The translations under genes and the position numbers were made by a program. From assembly GCF_021391495.1 (NCBI RefSeq), contig NZ_CP090063.1:682001-746000 (forward strand): 64,000 bases of DNA, written 5' to 3'. Source of the stretch: Amycolatopsis acidiphila. Lineage in GTDB: Bacteria; Actinomycetota; Actinomycetes; Mycobacteriales; Pseudonocardiaceae. Every line of letters begins with the position of its first letter. The first letter of the stretch is position 1. This document shows, piece by piece, positions 48,627 to 58,671 of this stretch. The notes beneath the pieces are model-generated. The model searched no databases and was not told the DNA's origin. It saw only the letters and a program-made list of their open reading frames with translations.

Positions 48627-49420
48627 GCGAGCCACGGCCGCGGGTCGATCTTCTTCGTCCCGTTCTGCCACACCTCGAAGTGCAGGTGCGGCCCGGTCGC
48701 CTGGCCGCGCTCGCCGATCTCGGCGATCTGCTGCCCGCACTTGACCTTCTGGCCCTCGTGCACGGAGAAGGTGTTCATGTGCCCGTAGACCTGAATGGTC
48801 CCGTCGGCGAGCTGGATCCGCACCCACAGGCCGAAACCGCTGGCCGGCCCGGCGTCGATCACGGTGCCGTCCGACGCGGCGTAGATCGGCGTGCCGATCG
48901 AGTTGGCGATGTCGATGCCGAGGTGGGTCGTGCCCCACCGGGCACCGAAGCCGGAGGTGAACGTGCCGTGCGCGGGCAGGCAGGTCTTCGGGCGGGCGGC
49001 CTCTTCGGCGGCGGTCTTCGCGGCGGCGGCGTCGCGCGCTTCGCGATCCTGCGTCACCTGGAGGCTGTTGTTGAGCTTCTGCACCTCGGCGGACGCGTCG
49101 GTGTAGTGCGCGGCCGGCACGAGCTCGGGGGCGCCGGCAGGGGCGTCACCACCCAGGGCGAACGAGGCGCTGGCGTCCGCGGCGTTGGCCAGCGGCGTCA
49201 CGCCCTCGGAGTCGGTGGAGCCGAAGGACTGCAGGGTCTGACCTGCCGCTGCGGCGGCGAAAGCGCCCGCGGCGACAGCGGCGACCACGACCCGGCCACG
49301 CAGGGCCGACGGCGGCGCCGGAAATCGGTGTCCACCCCGGACACGGACGACCGCACCGTCCAGTGCGTCATCGAGCTCCGGGGAAGGGGCTTCGCCGCTG
49401 GGGGAGCGGTGTCGAGCCAA
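48605..49420 (-). CDS. M23-family peptidoglycan endopeptidase
   Basis: This 271-residue zinc metallopeptidase of LytM type is predicted to cut cell-wall peptides outside the membrane. A hydrophobic helix near 44-60 (VVVAAVAAGAFAAAAAG) anchors or exports it, a helical linker follows, and the catalytic domain has HLGIDIAN, VYGHMNTFSV and HLHFEVW with the expected zinc ligands. The start is TTG at 49420, after GGAAGG. In M. tuberculosis Rv0950c, an M23 protein, lies in the same position between uvrD1 and sucC. Its 3' end has been duplicated downstream. Confidence 0.9.
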   Translation of the reverse strand: MARHRSPSGEAPSPELDDALDGAVVRVRGGHRFPAPPSALRGRVVVAAVAAGAFAAAAAGQTLQSFGSTDSEGVTPLANAADASASFALGGDAPAGAPELVPAAHYTDASAEVQKLNNSLQVTQDREARDAAAAKTAAEEAARPKTCLPAHGTFTSGFGARWGTTHLGIDIANSIGTPIYAASDGTVIDAGPASGFGLWVRIQLADGTIQVYGHMNTFSVHEGQKVKCGQQIAEIGERGQATGPHLHFEVWQNGTKKIDPRPWLAARGVYV

Positions 49421-49761
49421 GACGAGGCCTTCCGTTACTCAGGGGAGTCAAATCGCGAACCCGGGCGGGGACCCGGTGAGCCGACCTCGGGGGTGGTTGG
49501 CTCGATGTTCGCTTCGTGACCTGACCGTAATGGGGACCGGGGGACAGTAACGAAGGGAGGTCCTTCTGGGCAAGATGCCGCCGGTTTCTGGGCTGAACGT
49601 GTGAGCAGCGCAAGCGCTCTAGCAGGACTGATGACCGAGCGTGGAAGAATGATTACCCCATTTGTGTGAGGTGGATTACGTTTGCTTCCAAGGTGGGGCG
49701 GGCACCGCCGCCCCGGGCTGAACCGGTGAACCAAGGCGGACCTTGCTAGCGTTCCGTGGCA
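49421..49761. other. Gene-free divergent spacer
   Basis: This 341-base region separates the M23 gene (minus) and a membrane protein (plus). I see no gene or recognised riboswitch. It contains GATTAC at 49651 and 49674 as a direct repeat and a -10-like TAGCGT at 49747, just before the plus-strand gene. Confidence 0.5.
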
Positions 49762-51519
49762 ATGACCCGGACTCGCTGGACTGTCGCCGACCGGCTCTCG
49801 CGGACCGATCCGCGTTCGCCGGACGCCCTCGACGTGCCTTCGGCCACGACGCTGCTCGCCGCCCTCGTTCTCGGCACTCTCGCGGCCCTGCTACTGGCGC
49901 TGGGAGCCGTGCTCCCGGTGGTGACCGGCGCCGCCCGCGGTTACGCGAGCGCGCCCCTGCTGATCGTGCTCGCGGTGGCTCCCATGGTGCTGGCGGGCGC
50001 CTTCGTGCTCCGCGGACGGCAGGCCGCCGCGGTCGGGGTGCTGGCCGGGGTCGCCGCGCTCGCGCCGGGGCGCGCGGTATTCGACCTGCAGTTCCTGGCC
50101 GACCCGTCGGCGGTCTCCCGGCCCGAGCTGTACCGGCCGCTGGAGTTCGCGCTCCCCGGGCCGGGCGCCGGGCTGTGGTTGCTGCTCGCCGGGCACGCCT
50201 TGACGATCGCCGCCGGGGTGGTCGCCGTGCGCGCCATCGGGTCACGGCCCGAGCCGGGTTCGGTCGGGCGCGGGCTGCTGCCGATCGGGCTGGTGGCCGC
50301 GGGCGTCGCCGCGATCGGCGTGATGATGGCGCCGTTCTCCGGTGACGACGCGTTCATGCCCGTGGGCAGCGCCTTCGAACGGCCCGCCCTGGTGCTGACC
50401 GGATGCCTGCTGCTGGCCTTCGCGTTACCCGCGGCGGCCGGGCTCGCGATCAGCTCCGGTACCGGCGGGCTGAGCACGGGCGGCCTGCTGGGGCTCGGCC
50501 TCGCCGCGGCGACGGTCGCGCTGCCCGAGCTGGTGTCCGGGCTCGCGGTCACCGGCATCGGCCTGTCGGCCGGGCCTGTCGTCGTGCTGGTCGGGGCGCT
50601 CGGATTCGTGGTCGTCGCCTTCCTGCCGCAGGAGAGCACTCCGGCCGAGGTCGCCGACGACGAGGCAGGCGAGGCGAGCCTTCCCGGCTCGCCCCGCCTG
50701 CGGATGACCACCGGCGCGCTGGGCCTGGTGACGATGCTCGCCGCGATCGCGGGCACGTTCACCGAGCAGGTGGTCGTCCCCGGGGACCTGCCGGGGCCGG
50801 AAAGCCCGTCGCGCTGGCTGCTGCTGGTCGCCGGGCTGCTCGTCGGACTGCTGGGCGCGGCGATGTTCGTGCCCGGGCTCGCCCCGACGGTGCGTCCAGT
50901 GCTGTCGGTCGCCTGGGCGGGCGTGCCGCTCGCCGCGACGGCCGTGCTGACCATCGCGATCACGGCGACGGAGCTCGATGCCGGGCTGTCACCCGGGCAG
51001 GGCGTGCTGTGGACGTCCGTGGCGGTTGCCGCGGCGGTCGCGACGGCCTGTTTCTCGGTTGTCGCGGGCATGGTCGAACGCGATGACAGCGAAGAAATAT
51101 CCGACGTGGCACCGGGGCCGAACATGATCACGCCCCTCGTCGCAGGCGGCATCCTCGCCATCGGCGGGTTCGGCACGCCGTCGATCGTGGCGCCGGACTA
51201 CGTCGAGCCCGCGCTGTGGTCGAACTTCGGCACGCCCTCGTGGGGGCTGCTGCTCGCCCTGCTGACCGTCCTCGGCGCTTGTTTCCTCGCGCCGCGGAGC
51301 CGGCCCGCACGAGCGACCGCGCTCCTCGCCGGCGCAACGTGTCTCGCGGCGCTGCGGCTGCTCGAGCTGCCGCTGACCGGGAACCAGATCCCCGGGGCCC
51401 ACGCCGGCGTCGGCTGGTGGCTCGCGCTCGGCTGTGTCGTGGCTCTCGCGATCGCGACGGTCCTGGCCCCGCGTGGGACGATTCACACCCCCAAAACACG
51501 CTCTGGATCCATACGGTGA
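49762..51519 (+). CDS. Polytopic membrane protein of unknown function
   Basis: This protein of about 585 residues is hydrophobic throughout with roughly 12-14 predicted helices, including TTLLAALVLGTLAALLLALG near the N-terminus. There is no transporter signature that I recognise, and few charged residues occur in the helices. ATG 49762 was chosen over GTG 49756; a -10-like TAGCGT is 9 bases upstream, so the message may be leaderless. It lies before sucCD but with a 144-base gap and probably its own promoter. Confidence 0.7.
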   Translation: MTRTRWTVADRLSRTDPRSPDALDVPSATTLLAALVLGTLAALLLALGAVLPVVTGAARGYASAPLLIVLAVAPMVLAGAFVLRGRQAAAVGVLAGVAALAPGRAVFDLQFLADPSAVSRPELYRPLEFALPGPGAGLWLLLAGHALTIAAGVVAVRAIGSRPEPGSVGRGLLPIGLVAAGVAAIGVMMAPFSGDDAFMPVGSAFERPALVLTGCLLLAFALPAAAGLAISSGTGGLSTGGLLGLGLAAATVALPELVSGLAVTGIGLSAGPVVVLVGALGFVVVAFLPQESTPAEVADDEAGEASLPGSPRLRMTTGALGLVTMLAAIAGTFTEQVVVPGDLPGPESPSRWLLLVAGLLVGLLGAAMFVPGLAPTVRPVLSVAWAGVPLAATAVLTIAITATELDAGLSPGQGVLWTSVAVAAAVATACFSVVAGMVERDDSEEISDVAPGPNMITPLVAGGILAIGGFGTPSIVAPDYVEPALWSNFGTPSWGLLLALLTVLGACFLAPRSRPARATALLAGATCLAALRLLELPLTGNQIPGAHAGVGWWLALGCVVALAIATVLAPRGTIHTPKTRSGSIR

Positions 51520-51663
51520 CAGAGTTCACCGGATGTGGCGCCCCGCGCTTCTTCCCAGGTCGCTAGGGTCGTCTCGTCCGGCAGCATGGTTTGCAACAAC
51601 ACGCATCTGGGCTCACCCCGCCCGGGTCAACACAGTGGCGTGTGTCGTCAGGAGACTGGAGTA

Positions 51664-52833
51664 GTGGACCTCTACGAGTACCAGGCGAAGGATCTCTTCG
51701 CCGCCCATGGTGTGCCGGTTTTGCCCGGTGCCGTTGCGAGTACCCCGGAAGAAGCGCAGGCTGCTGCCGAGAGGATCGGTGGTCAGGTTGTGGTGAAGGC
51801 TCAGGTGAAGACTGGGGGTCGGGGTAAGGCTGGTGGTGTGAAGCTGGCCAAGGATCCGGTCGAGGCGAGGGAGAAGGCGGATGCCATCCTCGGGTTGGAC
51901 ATCAAGGGCCATATCACGCGCCGTGTGTTGGTGACCGAGGCGTCCGATATTGCGGAGGAGTATTACTTTTCCTTCCTGCTGGACCGCACGAACCGCACCT
52001 TCCTGGCGATGGCCTCGGCCGAGGGGGGTATGGAGATCGAGCAGTTGGCTGTGGAGCGGCCGGACGCGCTCGCGAAGGTCCCGGTCGACCCGATCGCGGG
52101 GGTGGATAAGGCGAAGGCGTTGGAGATCCTGACCGAGGGCCGCTTCCCTGAGGTGATCAAGGAGCGGGCCGCGGACGCGGTGGTGAAGCTGTGGGAGACC
52201 TTCGTCGCCGAGGACGCCACTCTGGTGGAGGTCAACCCGCTGGTCCGCGATCCGCAGGACAGGATCGTCGCCCTGGATGGCAAGGTCACCCTGGATGAGA
52301 ACGCTTCCTTCCGCCACCCGGGGCACGAGGAGTTGGTGGACAAGCAGGCCGAGGACCCGTTGGAGGCCAAGGCCAAGGCGAAGGACCTCAACTATGTCAA
52401 GCTCGACGGTGAGGTCGGCATCATCGGTAACGGTGCCGGGCTGGTGATGTCCACTCTGGATGTGGTCGCCTACGCCGGGGAGCGCCATGGTGGGGTGAAG
52501 CCGGCGAACTTCCTCGACATCGGTGGCGGTGCGTCGGCGGAGGTGATGGCCGCGGGGCTGGACGTCATCCTCAACGACCCGGCCGTGAAGAGCGTGTTCG
52601 TGAACGTGTTCGGCGGTATCACCGCTTGTGACGCGGTCGCGACCGGCATTGTGGAGGCGTTGAAGATCCTGGGTGACGAGGCCACCAAACCGTTGGTCGT
52701 CCGGCTCGATGGCAACAACGTCGACGAAGGCCGCCGGATCCTCAACGACGCCAACCACCCGCTGGTCACCCAGGTGGACACCATGGACAACGCGGCGGAC
52801 AAGGCTGCCGAGCTCGCGGCGGCAGGAGCGTAA
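51664..52833 (+). CDS. sucC: Succinyl-CoA synthetase beta subunit
   Basis: SucC and SucD together convert succinyl-CoA to succinate with ATP or GTP formation in the TCA cycle. The 389-residue beta subunit has an ATP-grasp fold: [20 protein letters not shown] at the start, [25 protein letters not shown], and the C-terminal [17 protein letters not shown]. The GTG at 51664 follows GGAGA. Synonymous third positions in the 5' part favour G and T unlike the rest of the operon. sucD begins 4 bases after the stop. Confidence 0.96.
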   Translation: MDLYEYQAKDLFAAHGVPVLPGAVASTPEEAQAAAERIGGQVVVKAQVKTGGRGKAGGVKLAKDPVEAREKADAILGLDIKGHITRRVLVTEASDIAEEYYFSFLLDRTNRTFLAMASAEGGMEIEQLAVERPDALAKVPVDPIAGVDKAKALEILTEGRFPEVIKERAADAVVKLWETFVAEDATLVEVNPLVRDPQDRIVALDGKVTLDENASFRHPGHEELVDKQAEDPLEAKAKAKDLNYVKLDGEVGIIGNGAGLVMSTLDVVAYAGERHGGVKPANFLDIGGGASAEVMAAGLDVILNDPAVKSVFVNVFGGITACDAVATGIVEALKILGDEATKPLVVRLDGNNVDEGRRILNDANHPLVTQVDTMDNAADKAAELAAAGA

Positions 52834-52837
52834 GACA

Positions 52838-53728
52838 ATGTCGATTTTCCTTGACTCCCACAGCAAGATCATCGTGCAGGGCATCACCGGGTCCGAGGGC
52901 ACCAAACACGCGACCAAGATGCTGCAGGCCGGGGCGAACATCGTCGGCGGGGTGAACGCCCGCAAGGCCGGGCAGACCGTCACCATCGCCGGTAAGGACC
53001 TCACCGTGTTCGGCACGGTCGAGGAAGCCATCAAGGAGACCGGCGCCGACGTGTCGGTCATTTTCGTGCCGCCGAAGTTCGCCAAGGACGCCGTGATCGA
53101 GGCCATCGACGCCGAGATCCCGCTGGCCGTGGTGATCACCGAGGGCATCCCGGTGCACGACTCCGCCTACTTCTGGGCGCACGCCGTGGCGAAGGGCAAC
53201 ACCACCCGCATCATCGGCCCGAACTGCCCCGGCGTCATCTCCCCCGGCAAGTCCAACGCCGGCATCATCCCAGCCGACATCACCGGCCCCGGCAAGATCG
53301 GCCTGGTGTCCAAGTCCGGCACCCTGACCTACCAGATGATGTACGAACTACGTGACATCGGGTTCTCCACCGCGGTCGGGATCGGCGGGGACCCGGTCAT
53401 CGGCACCACCCACATCGACGCCCTCGAAGCCTTCCAGAACGACCCCGACACCGAGGTCATCGTCATGATCGGCGAGATCGGCGGCGACGCCGAAGAACGC
53501 GCCGCCACCTACATCAACCAGAACGTGACCAAACCCGTCGTCGGATACGTCGCGGGCTTCACCGCCCCCGAAGGCAAAACCATGGGCCACGCCGGCGCCA
53601 TCGTCTCCGGCTCCGCCGGCACCGCCCAAGCCAAAAAAGAAGCCCTCGAAGCCGCAGGCGTCAAAGTCGGCAAAACACCCTCCGAAACCGCCGACCTCGC
53701 CCGAGAGCTGTACAACAACCTGCACTGA
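52838..53728 (+). CDS. sucD: Succinyl-CoA synthetase alpha subunit
   Basis: This 296-residue alpha subunit binds CoA and carries the phosphorylated histidine in [14 protein letters not shown]. It has the CoA-binding [28 protein letters not shown] and [13 protein letters not shown]. The 3' third uses many A- and C-ending codons (GAA, AAA, GCC), the reverse of the sucC 5' part. A 19-bp perfect hairpin follows and ends the operon. Confidence 0.97.
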   Translation: MSIFLDSHSKIIVQGITGSEGTKHATKMLQAGANIVGGVNARKAGQTVTIAGKDLTVFGTVEEAIKETGADVSVIFVPPKFAKDAVIEAIDAEIPLAVVITEGIPVHDSAYFWAHAVAKGNTTRIIGPNCPGVISPGKSNAGIIPADITGPGKIGLVSKSGTLTYQMMYELRDIGFSTAVGIGGDPVIGTTHIDALEAFQNDPDTEVIVMIGEIGGDAEERAATYINQNVTKPVVGYVAGFTAPEGKTMGHAGAIVSGSAGTAQAKKEALEAAGVKVGKTPSETADLARELYNNLH

Positions 53729-53740
53729 TCTGCGGTTGAT

Positions 53741-53784
53741 GTGAAACGGCCGGGCGCCCGCACAAGGGCGCCCGGCCGTTTCAC
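53741..53784 (+). terminator. sucCD terminator
   Basis: GTGAAACGGCCGGGCGCCC pairs perfectly with GGGCGCCCGGCCGTTTCAC (19 bp) around GCACAA, 12 bases after the sucD stop. Confidence 0.92.
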
Positions 53785-53949
53785 TGTTCGAAGCAGCACT
53801 GGCCTGCGGTTCACAGCCAACTCGACGCAACCGTTTGCCACTGCCGCACGTCGGATAGCCGAGGGGTGGCCAGGACGTTCCGGTGCGCTAGCGTTTTCCG
53901 GACATATCGGTCACCTACCTTTTCGGGCAACACGACAGGAGAGCACGGC

Positions 53950-54666
53950 ATGACCTTCCCCAGTGGTGGGCCGGGTTACCCCCAGCAGGGTGGCGGCGCA
54001 CAACCCAATCCCCAGGCCCCCGGCCCCGGTGGCTTCCCGCAGCAGCAGGGAGCGCCCAGCCTGTCGTCGATCAACCTGCCCATGGTGCTCACCCTGGTCG
54101 TGGCGGTGCTCGGCATCGTCAACTACTTCATCGGCTTCTCCGAGGAAGCCTCCGGCTCCGACCAGGCGCTGCTGTTCCTGCTGGTCGGCGGCCTGCTCGC
54201 AGGCCTTTCGATGCTCCCGCGCGGGCCGAAGGCGCTCCCGTTCGCGGTGCTGTTCAGCGTGCTCGGCGGGCTCTACGCGATCCTGTCGGTCGTCCGCGTG
54301 CCCTCCGGCGCCGACACGCCCGGCATCATGACCGTCATCCTGATCCTGGGCATCCTGCAGCTGCTGGTCGCGGTGGCCGCGCTGCTGTTCGAGTACAACG
54401 TGCTCAAGCTGCCTGCCACCGGTCAGCGCCCCGCCTACCCGCCCTACGGCCAGCCCGGCCCGTACGGTCAGCCGCAACAGGGCCCGGAGCAGCAGGGCGG
54501 CCCGCAGGGCACGCAGTTCGTCCCGCCGGTGGCGCCGCAGTCGACGGTCTACGCCCCGCAGCACGGCCAGTTCTACCAGCCGCAGCAGCCGGAGTCCGGG
54601 CCCCAGCAGCAACAGCAGCAGCCGGGCACCGGTACCCCGCCCGGTGGGTTCGGTCAGCAGAGCTGA
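53950..54666 (+). CDS. DUF5336 membrane protein (34-kDa antigen-like, Rv0954 position)
   Basis: This 238-residue protein has a Pro/Gly/Gln-rich N-terminus (about 40 residues), four transmembrane helices (INLPMVLTLVVAVLGIVNYF and following) and a Pro/Gln-rich tail with runs of glutamine. The family is conserved after sucCD in mycobacteria. Function is not established; proline-rich tails suggest protein interaction at the growing envelope. A hairpin follows before the perM gene. Confidence 0.85.
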   Translation: MTFPSGGPGYPQQGGGAQPNPQAPGPGGFPQQQGAPSLSSINLPMVLTLVVAVLGIVNYFIGFSEEASGSDQALLFLLVGGLLAGLSMLPRGPKALPFAVLFSVLGGLYAILSVVRVPSGADTPGIMTVILILGILQLLVAVAALLFEYNVLKLPATGQRPAYPPYGQPGPYGQPQQGPEQQGGPQGTQFVPPVAPQSTVYAPQHGQFYQPQQPESGPQQQQQQPGTGTPPGGFGQQS

Positions 54667-54695
54667 CGCCGGCCGGTTACCCGAAGAAGCAGGCC

Positions 54696-54729
54696 GAAGG
54701 GCACCACCACGACAGTGGCGGTGCCCTTC
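54696..54729 (+). terminator. Hairpin after the DUF5336 gene
   Basis: GAAGGGCACC pairs with GGTGCCCTTC with further partial pairing inside (ACC/GGC), 29 bases after the stop. No T-run is present. Confidence 0.6.
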
Positions 54730-54839
54730 ACGGCATCCTGAACGGGAATAACTCCTCCGGGTGACGTGTGCGGGGGCCCACGTGACGCGGGCGGCGTGCC
54801 TCACCCGGACGGCGCAGTGCAAATGCGAAGGTGCGAAGC

Positions 54840-56252
54840 ATGCAGTTGCTCACCCCGCCTTCCCCTGCCGAGGAAGAGGTGAACGACCTGCGCGACACGG
54901 GTGAGCTGAGCGGCGCGGCACGCGCGAAGGTCGTCATCGCGGCCGCGTTCGGGCCGCTGATCGCCGGCTATGCCCTCGTCGTCGCGCTGTTCGCGCTGGT
55001 CACGGCGCTCGCGTCGATCGCGCGCTTCTCCGTCCTCGGCGTCCTGCGCGCCGCGGCCCCCGGACTGCTCGCGGCCTATCAGGTGCCGGTCACGATCGCG
55101 GGCAGCAACCTGGGAGTGCTGCCGCTGCTCGCCACCGTCGGCGTCGGTGCGCTGGTCGCCGGTTCGGCCGCGCACGCCGCCGGCCGTCTCCGTTATCGCG
55201 AGCCGGGGCAGGCGGTGAACGTGGTGGCGCCCATCGCCGCGACGCACGCACTGGCCGGGATCACGGTCGCGCTCACCGTCGACACCGTGCGGGTCAGCAT
55301 CGAACCCCTCACCGCGTTCCTGGTGCCCGGGTTCGTCGCCGCCGTGGCCGCGACGGCGGGTGTCGCGAGGCGTTGTGGCATCGCGGCGGCCGCACGTGAC
55401 TACCTGGACCCGGTCGCACTGCGCGGGCTGCGGGCGGGAGCGCTCGGGATGGTGGGCCTGTTCGCGGTCGGGGCGCTGGTGTTCACGGTCGGTCTCGGTG
55501 CCTCCGTGCACACGGCCGCGACCCTGTTCTCGAGCAACTCTCCCGGGTTCGGCAGTGGCGTCGGCATGCTGCTGCTGTCCGTTGGCTACCTGCCCAACGC
55601 CATCGTGGCCACGCTCTCGTTCGTCGCGGGGCCGGGGTTCTCCCTGGGTTCGGTCTCGCTGACCCCGTTCGCCTACCAGGGCGGGAACGTGCCCGGGCTG
55701 CCCTTGCTCGCGGGGATGCCCGAGCACGCCGCGCGGTGGTGGCCGGTGTTGATGCTGCTGCCCGCAGCGGTCGGGGTGTTCGTCGGCTGGTCGCTGCGGC
55801 ACAGCGACGAGGACCCGCGGGCCCGGCTGCGCACGGTCGGCATCGCCGGTGCGCTGATCGGGTTCGGCTGCGTCCTGCTCGGCATGCTCGCGGGCGGCAG
55901 GCTCGGTGCCGGCAGCTTCAACCCGGTCTCGGTGCCGGTCGGGCTCCTGTCGGTGGCCGCGTTCGGCTGGATCGTCGTGCCCGGAGGGCTGGTGGCCTGG
56001 CTCGCCGGCCCGCATCGTGTCCCCGCGCCGGTCGTCGTAGAGGAACCCGAACCCGAGGACTTCGACGACTCCGAGGAGCTTGAGGAGCCGGCGGAACTCG
56101 AGGACGTCGACGAGGCCGAGGAGCCTGAAGAAGCCGACGAGAGCGACGAAGCCGACGAGCCGGAAGAGGCCGAAGAGCCCGAAGAAGACGAAGGCGACGA
56201 CGCCGCCGAGGAGTCCCCGCCCACCTCCGAGGAGCCCGAACAGCCCAGCTAG
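54840..56252 (+). CDS. perM: PerM-like DUF6350 membrane protein
   Basis: This 470-residue protein has about ten transmembrane helices and a long acidic tail from about residue 395 (runs of Glu, Asp and Pro). Its position before purN-purH equals that of Rv0955 (PerM), which I recall as needed for cell division under low magnesium. GAAGG lies 8 bases before ATG 54840; GTG 54831 is an alternative. The acidic tail is a distinctive feature and may bind basic partners or cations. Assignment rests on topology and gene order. Confidence 0.75.
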   Translation: MQLLTPPSPAEEEVNDLRDTGELSGAARAKVVIAAAFGPLIAGYALVVALFALVTALASIARFSVLGVLRAAAPGLLAAYQVPVTIAGSNLGVLPLLATVGVGALVAGSAAHAAGRLRYREPGQAVNVVAPIAATHALAGITVALTVDTVRVSIEPLTAFLVPGFVAAVAATAGVARRCGIAAAARDYLDPVALRGLRAGALGMVGLFAVGALVFTVGLGASVHTAATLFSSNSPGFGSGVGMLLLSVGYLPNAIVATLSFVAGPGFSLGSVSLTPFAYQGGNVPGLPLLAGMPEHAARWWPVLMLLPAAVGVFVGWSLRHSDEDPRARLRTVGIAGALIGFGCVLLGMLAGGRLGAGSFNPVSVPVGLLSVAAFGWIVVPGGLVAWLAGPHRVPAPVVVEEPEPEDFDDSEELEEPAELEDVDEAEEPEEADESDEADEPEEAEEPEEDEGDDAAEESPPTSEEPEQPS

Positions 56253-56288
56253 GCTGGGGTGGACGTACCCGCGGGTGAAGGAGAGGCG

Positions 56289-56921
56289 TTGGAGTCCAAT
56301 CGGTTGGACCTGCCCACGCCGGTGAAGGTGGTCGTGCTCGCGTCCGGTTCGGGCACGCTCATGCAGGCACTCATCGAAGCCACCCGTCGGCCGGGATATC
56401 CGGCCGACGTGGTCGCCGTCGGCACCGATCGCGCCGGTGCCGAAGCGCTGACCAAGGCCGAACGCGCGGACGTGCCCCATTTCAGCGTGCGGCTGAGCGA
56501 CCATCCCGACCGCGCCGCCTGGGACAAGGCGCTCGCCGAGGCGGTCGGCGCCTACGAGCCCGATCTCGTGGTGTCCGCGGGCTTCATGAAGCTGCTGGGC
56601 AACGACTTCCTCGCTCGTTTCGCCAACCGGGTGATCAACACGCATCCCGCGCTGCTGCCGTCGTTCCCCGGCATGCACGCGGTGGCCGACGCACTGGCCA
56701 TGGGGGTCAAGGTGAGCGGGTCCACGGTGCACTTCGTGGACGCGGGAATGGACACCGGCCCGATCATCGCGCAGGAGGCCGTCGTGGTCGAGACCGACGA
56801 CGACGAGGCCCGGCTGCACGAACGGATCAAGGTGGTCGAGCGGCGACTGCTCGTCGAAGTGGTGGAGCGGCTGGGCCGGGGAGGATGCACTGTGGACGGA
56901 CGAAAGGTGATTTTCCGGTGA
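56289..56921 (+). CDS. purN: Phosphoribosylglycinamide formyltransferase
   Basis: PurN formylates GAR with 10-formyl-THF, the third step of purine synthesis. The ~210-residue protein has [26 protein letters not shown], the catalytic [14 protein letters not shown] (Asn and His) and [16 protein letters not shown] with the catalytic aspartate. A TTG at 56289 is favoured because AAGGAG lies 5 bases upstream; GTG 56259 is the alternative. Its stop overlaps the GTG of purH. Confidence 0.95.
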   Translation: MESNRLDLPTPVKVVVLASGSGTLMQALIEATRRPGYPADVVAVGTDRAGAEALTKAERADVPHFSVRLSDHPDRAAWDKALAEAVGAYEPDLVVSAGFMKLLGNDFLARFANRVINTHPALLPSFPGMHAVADALAMGVKVSGSTVHFVDAGMDTGPIIAQEAVVVETDDDEARLHERIKVVERRLLVEVVERLGRGGCTVDGRKVIFR

Positions 56922-58471
56922 CTGGACGGCGGGCGGTCAAGCGGGCCCTGATCGGTGTTTCGGACAAGGCGGGCCTGCTGGAGCTCGGCACCGGCCTGCA
57001 CGCCGCGGGGGTGGAGATCGTGTCCACCGGCGGCACGGCCAGGACGCTGGCCGACGCCGGGGTGCCGGTCACCCCGGTCGAGCAGGTCACCGGGTTCCCG
57101 GAGTCCTTCGACGGCCGGGTGAAGACGCTGCACCCGCGCGTGCACGCCGGCCTGCTGGCAGACCGGGACCGGCCCGAGCACGTCGAGCAGCTGCGCGAGC
57201 TGGACATCGCGCCGTTCGACCTGCTGGTGGTGAACCTCTACCCGTTCCGGGAGACGGTCGCGTCCGGTGCGAGCCCGGAGGACTGCGTCGAGAACATCGA
57301 CATCGGCGGCCCGGCGATGGTTCGCGCGGCGGCGAAGAACCACGGCAGCGTCGCTGTCGTCGTCGACCCGAAGCGTTACGACTGGGTGCTGGAGCGCGTG
57401 CGCGACGGCGGGTTCGACTTCGAGGACCGCAAGCGGCTCGCGGCGCAGGCCTACGCGCACACGGCCGCCTATGACATGGCCGTGTCCGCCTGGTTCGCCA
57501 ACGTCTACGCGCCCGCGGACGACTCCGGGTTCCCGGACGTCACCGGTGCGACCTGGGAGCGCGGGGAGATCCTGCGCTACGGGGAGAACCCGCACCAGAA
57601 GGCCGCGGTGTACACGCACTGGCGGGACGGGCTGGCGCACGCCGAGCAGCTGCACGGCAAGGCCATGTCCTACAACAACTACGTCGACACCGATGCCGCG
57701 CGCCGGGCCGCCGCGGACTTCGCCGAGCCCGCGGTCGCGATCATCAAGCACGCCAACCCGTGCGGTATCGCGGTCGGCGCCGATGTCGCGGAGGCGCACC
57801 GGAAGGCGCACGCGTGCGACCCGGTGTCCGCGTACGGCGGGGTGATCGCCAGCAACCGGCCGGTCACCCTGGCGGCGGCCGAGCAGATCGCCGAGGTGTT
57901 CACCGAGGTGGTGCTCGCCCCGTCCTTCGACGAAGACGCGCTGGAAGTGTTGCAGCGCAAGAAGAACATCCGTCTGCTGCGGCTGCCGGAACTGCGCAAC
58001 CCGGACCCGGTCGAGTTCCGGCCGATCTCCGGCGGCATGCTCGTGCAGACCGTCGACCGGATCGACGCCCCCGGTGACGACCCGGCGAACTGGACGCTGG
58101 CCACCGGCGAGGCGGCGGACGAGGAGACGCTCGCCGACCTGGAGTTCGCCTGGCGGGCGCTGCGCGCGGTGAAGTCGAACGCGATCCTGCTCGCCAACGG
58201 CCGCGCGACGGTCGGGGTCGGCATGGGGCAGGTCAACCGGGTCGACTCGTCGCGGCTGGCGGTGCAGCGGGCCGGTGAGCGGGCCAAGGGCTCGGTCGGG
58301 GCCTCGGATGCCTACTTCCCGTTCCCGGACGGGCTCGAGGTGCTGCTCGAGGCCGGGGTGCGGGCGGTCGTGCAGCCGGGCGGGTCGATCCGCGACCCGG
58401 AGGTCATCGCCGCTGCCGAGGAGGCCGGCGTGACCCTGTACCTGACTGGTACCCGCCACTTCACGCACTGA
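56918..58471 (+). CDS. purH: Bifunctional AICAR transformylase / IMP cyclohydrolase
   Basis: PurH carries out the last two steps of IMP synthesis. The 517-residue protein has the N-terminal cyclohydrolase domain ([40 protein letters not shown]) and the C-terminal transformylase ([34 protein letters not shown]). The GTG at 56918 overlaps the purN stop (GTGA). A perfect hairpin follows the stop. Its product feeds guaB, also in the window. Confidence 0.97.
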   Translation: MTGRRAVKRALIGVSDKAGLLELGTGLHAAGVEIVSTGGTARTLADAGVPVTPVEQVTGFPESFDGRVKTLHPRVHAGLLADRDRPEHVEQLRELDIAPFDLLVVNLYPFRETVASGASPEDCVENIDIGGPAMVRAAAKNHGSVAVVVDPKRYDWVLERVRDGGFDFEDRKRLAAQAYAHTAAYDMAVSAWFANVYAPADDSGFPDVTGATWERGEILRYGENPHQKAAVYTHWRDGLAHAEQLHGKAMSYNNYVDTDAARRAAADFAEPAVAIIKHANPCGIAVGADVAEAHRKAHACDPVSAYGGVIASNRPVTLAAAEQIAEVFTEVVLAPSFDEDALEVLQRKKNIRLLRLPELRNPDPVEFRPISGGMLVQTVDRIDAPGDDPANWTLATGEAADEETLADLEFAWRALRAVKSNAILLANGRATVGVGMGQVNRVDSSRLAVQRAGERAKGSVGASDAYFPFPDGLEVLLEAGVRAVVQPGGSIRDPEVIAAAEEAGVTLYLTGTRHFTH

Positions 58472-58481
58472 GTTTTTCCCT

Positions 58482-58510
58482 GGCGCCGCGCGGGTTTTCC
58501 GCGCGGCGCC
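58482..58510 (+). terminator. purNH terminator
   Basis: GGCGCCGCGCGG pairs perfectly with CCGCGCGGCGCC around GTTTT, 10 bases after the purH stop. Confidence 0.88.
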
Positions 58511-58529
58511 GTCGTGTCTCCGCTTCGGC

Positions 58530-58558
58530 TTGACAGTGGGCTGAGGGCGTTGCAGACT
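58530..58558 (+). promoter_or_regulatory. imuA' operon promoter
   Basis: TTGACA (58530-58535), 17 bases, CAGACT (58553-58558) forms a good housekeeping promoter. The LexA palindrome begins immediately downstream, over the predicted transcription start. Confidence 0.65.
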
Positions 58559-58560
58559 GA

Positions 58561-58586
58561 GTGAGTCGAACTGGTGTTCGACTCAC
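58561..58586. promoter_or_regulatory. Extended LexA SOS box of the mutasome operon
   Basis: TCGAAC-TGGT-GTTCGA (58566-58581) is a perfect actinobacterial LexA box, and the palindrome extends by GTGAG and CTCAC to 11-bp perfect arms. It overlaps the probable transcription start, so LexA would block imuA'-imuB-dnaE2 until damage. Confidence 0.92.
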
Positions 58587-58671
58587 CGCCTTCCCCGCGG
58601 TGACCATTTCCCACCCTTGCGCGGCCTGCCCGCGACGGGTCGGGAGGCGTCCTCGTGGGGAGGTGGAGTGC

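Noticed and set aside
48266..49519. 417-codon plus-strand frame starting at the orphan SOS start
   Set aside because: Most of it is antisense to the M23 peptidase gene; only the start signals are meaningful.
49651..49679. GATTAC direct repeat as an MtrA-type operator
   Set aside because: The spacing (17 bases between copies) does not fit the short-spaced direct repeats I recall for MtrA.
49421..49680. c-di-AMP (ydaO-type) riboswitch before the M23 peptidase
   Set aside because: Such riboswitches often precede cell-wall hydrolase genes in actinobacteria, but I could not find the conserved core segments on the minus strand.
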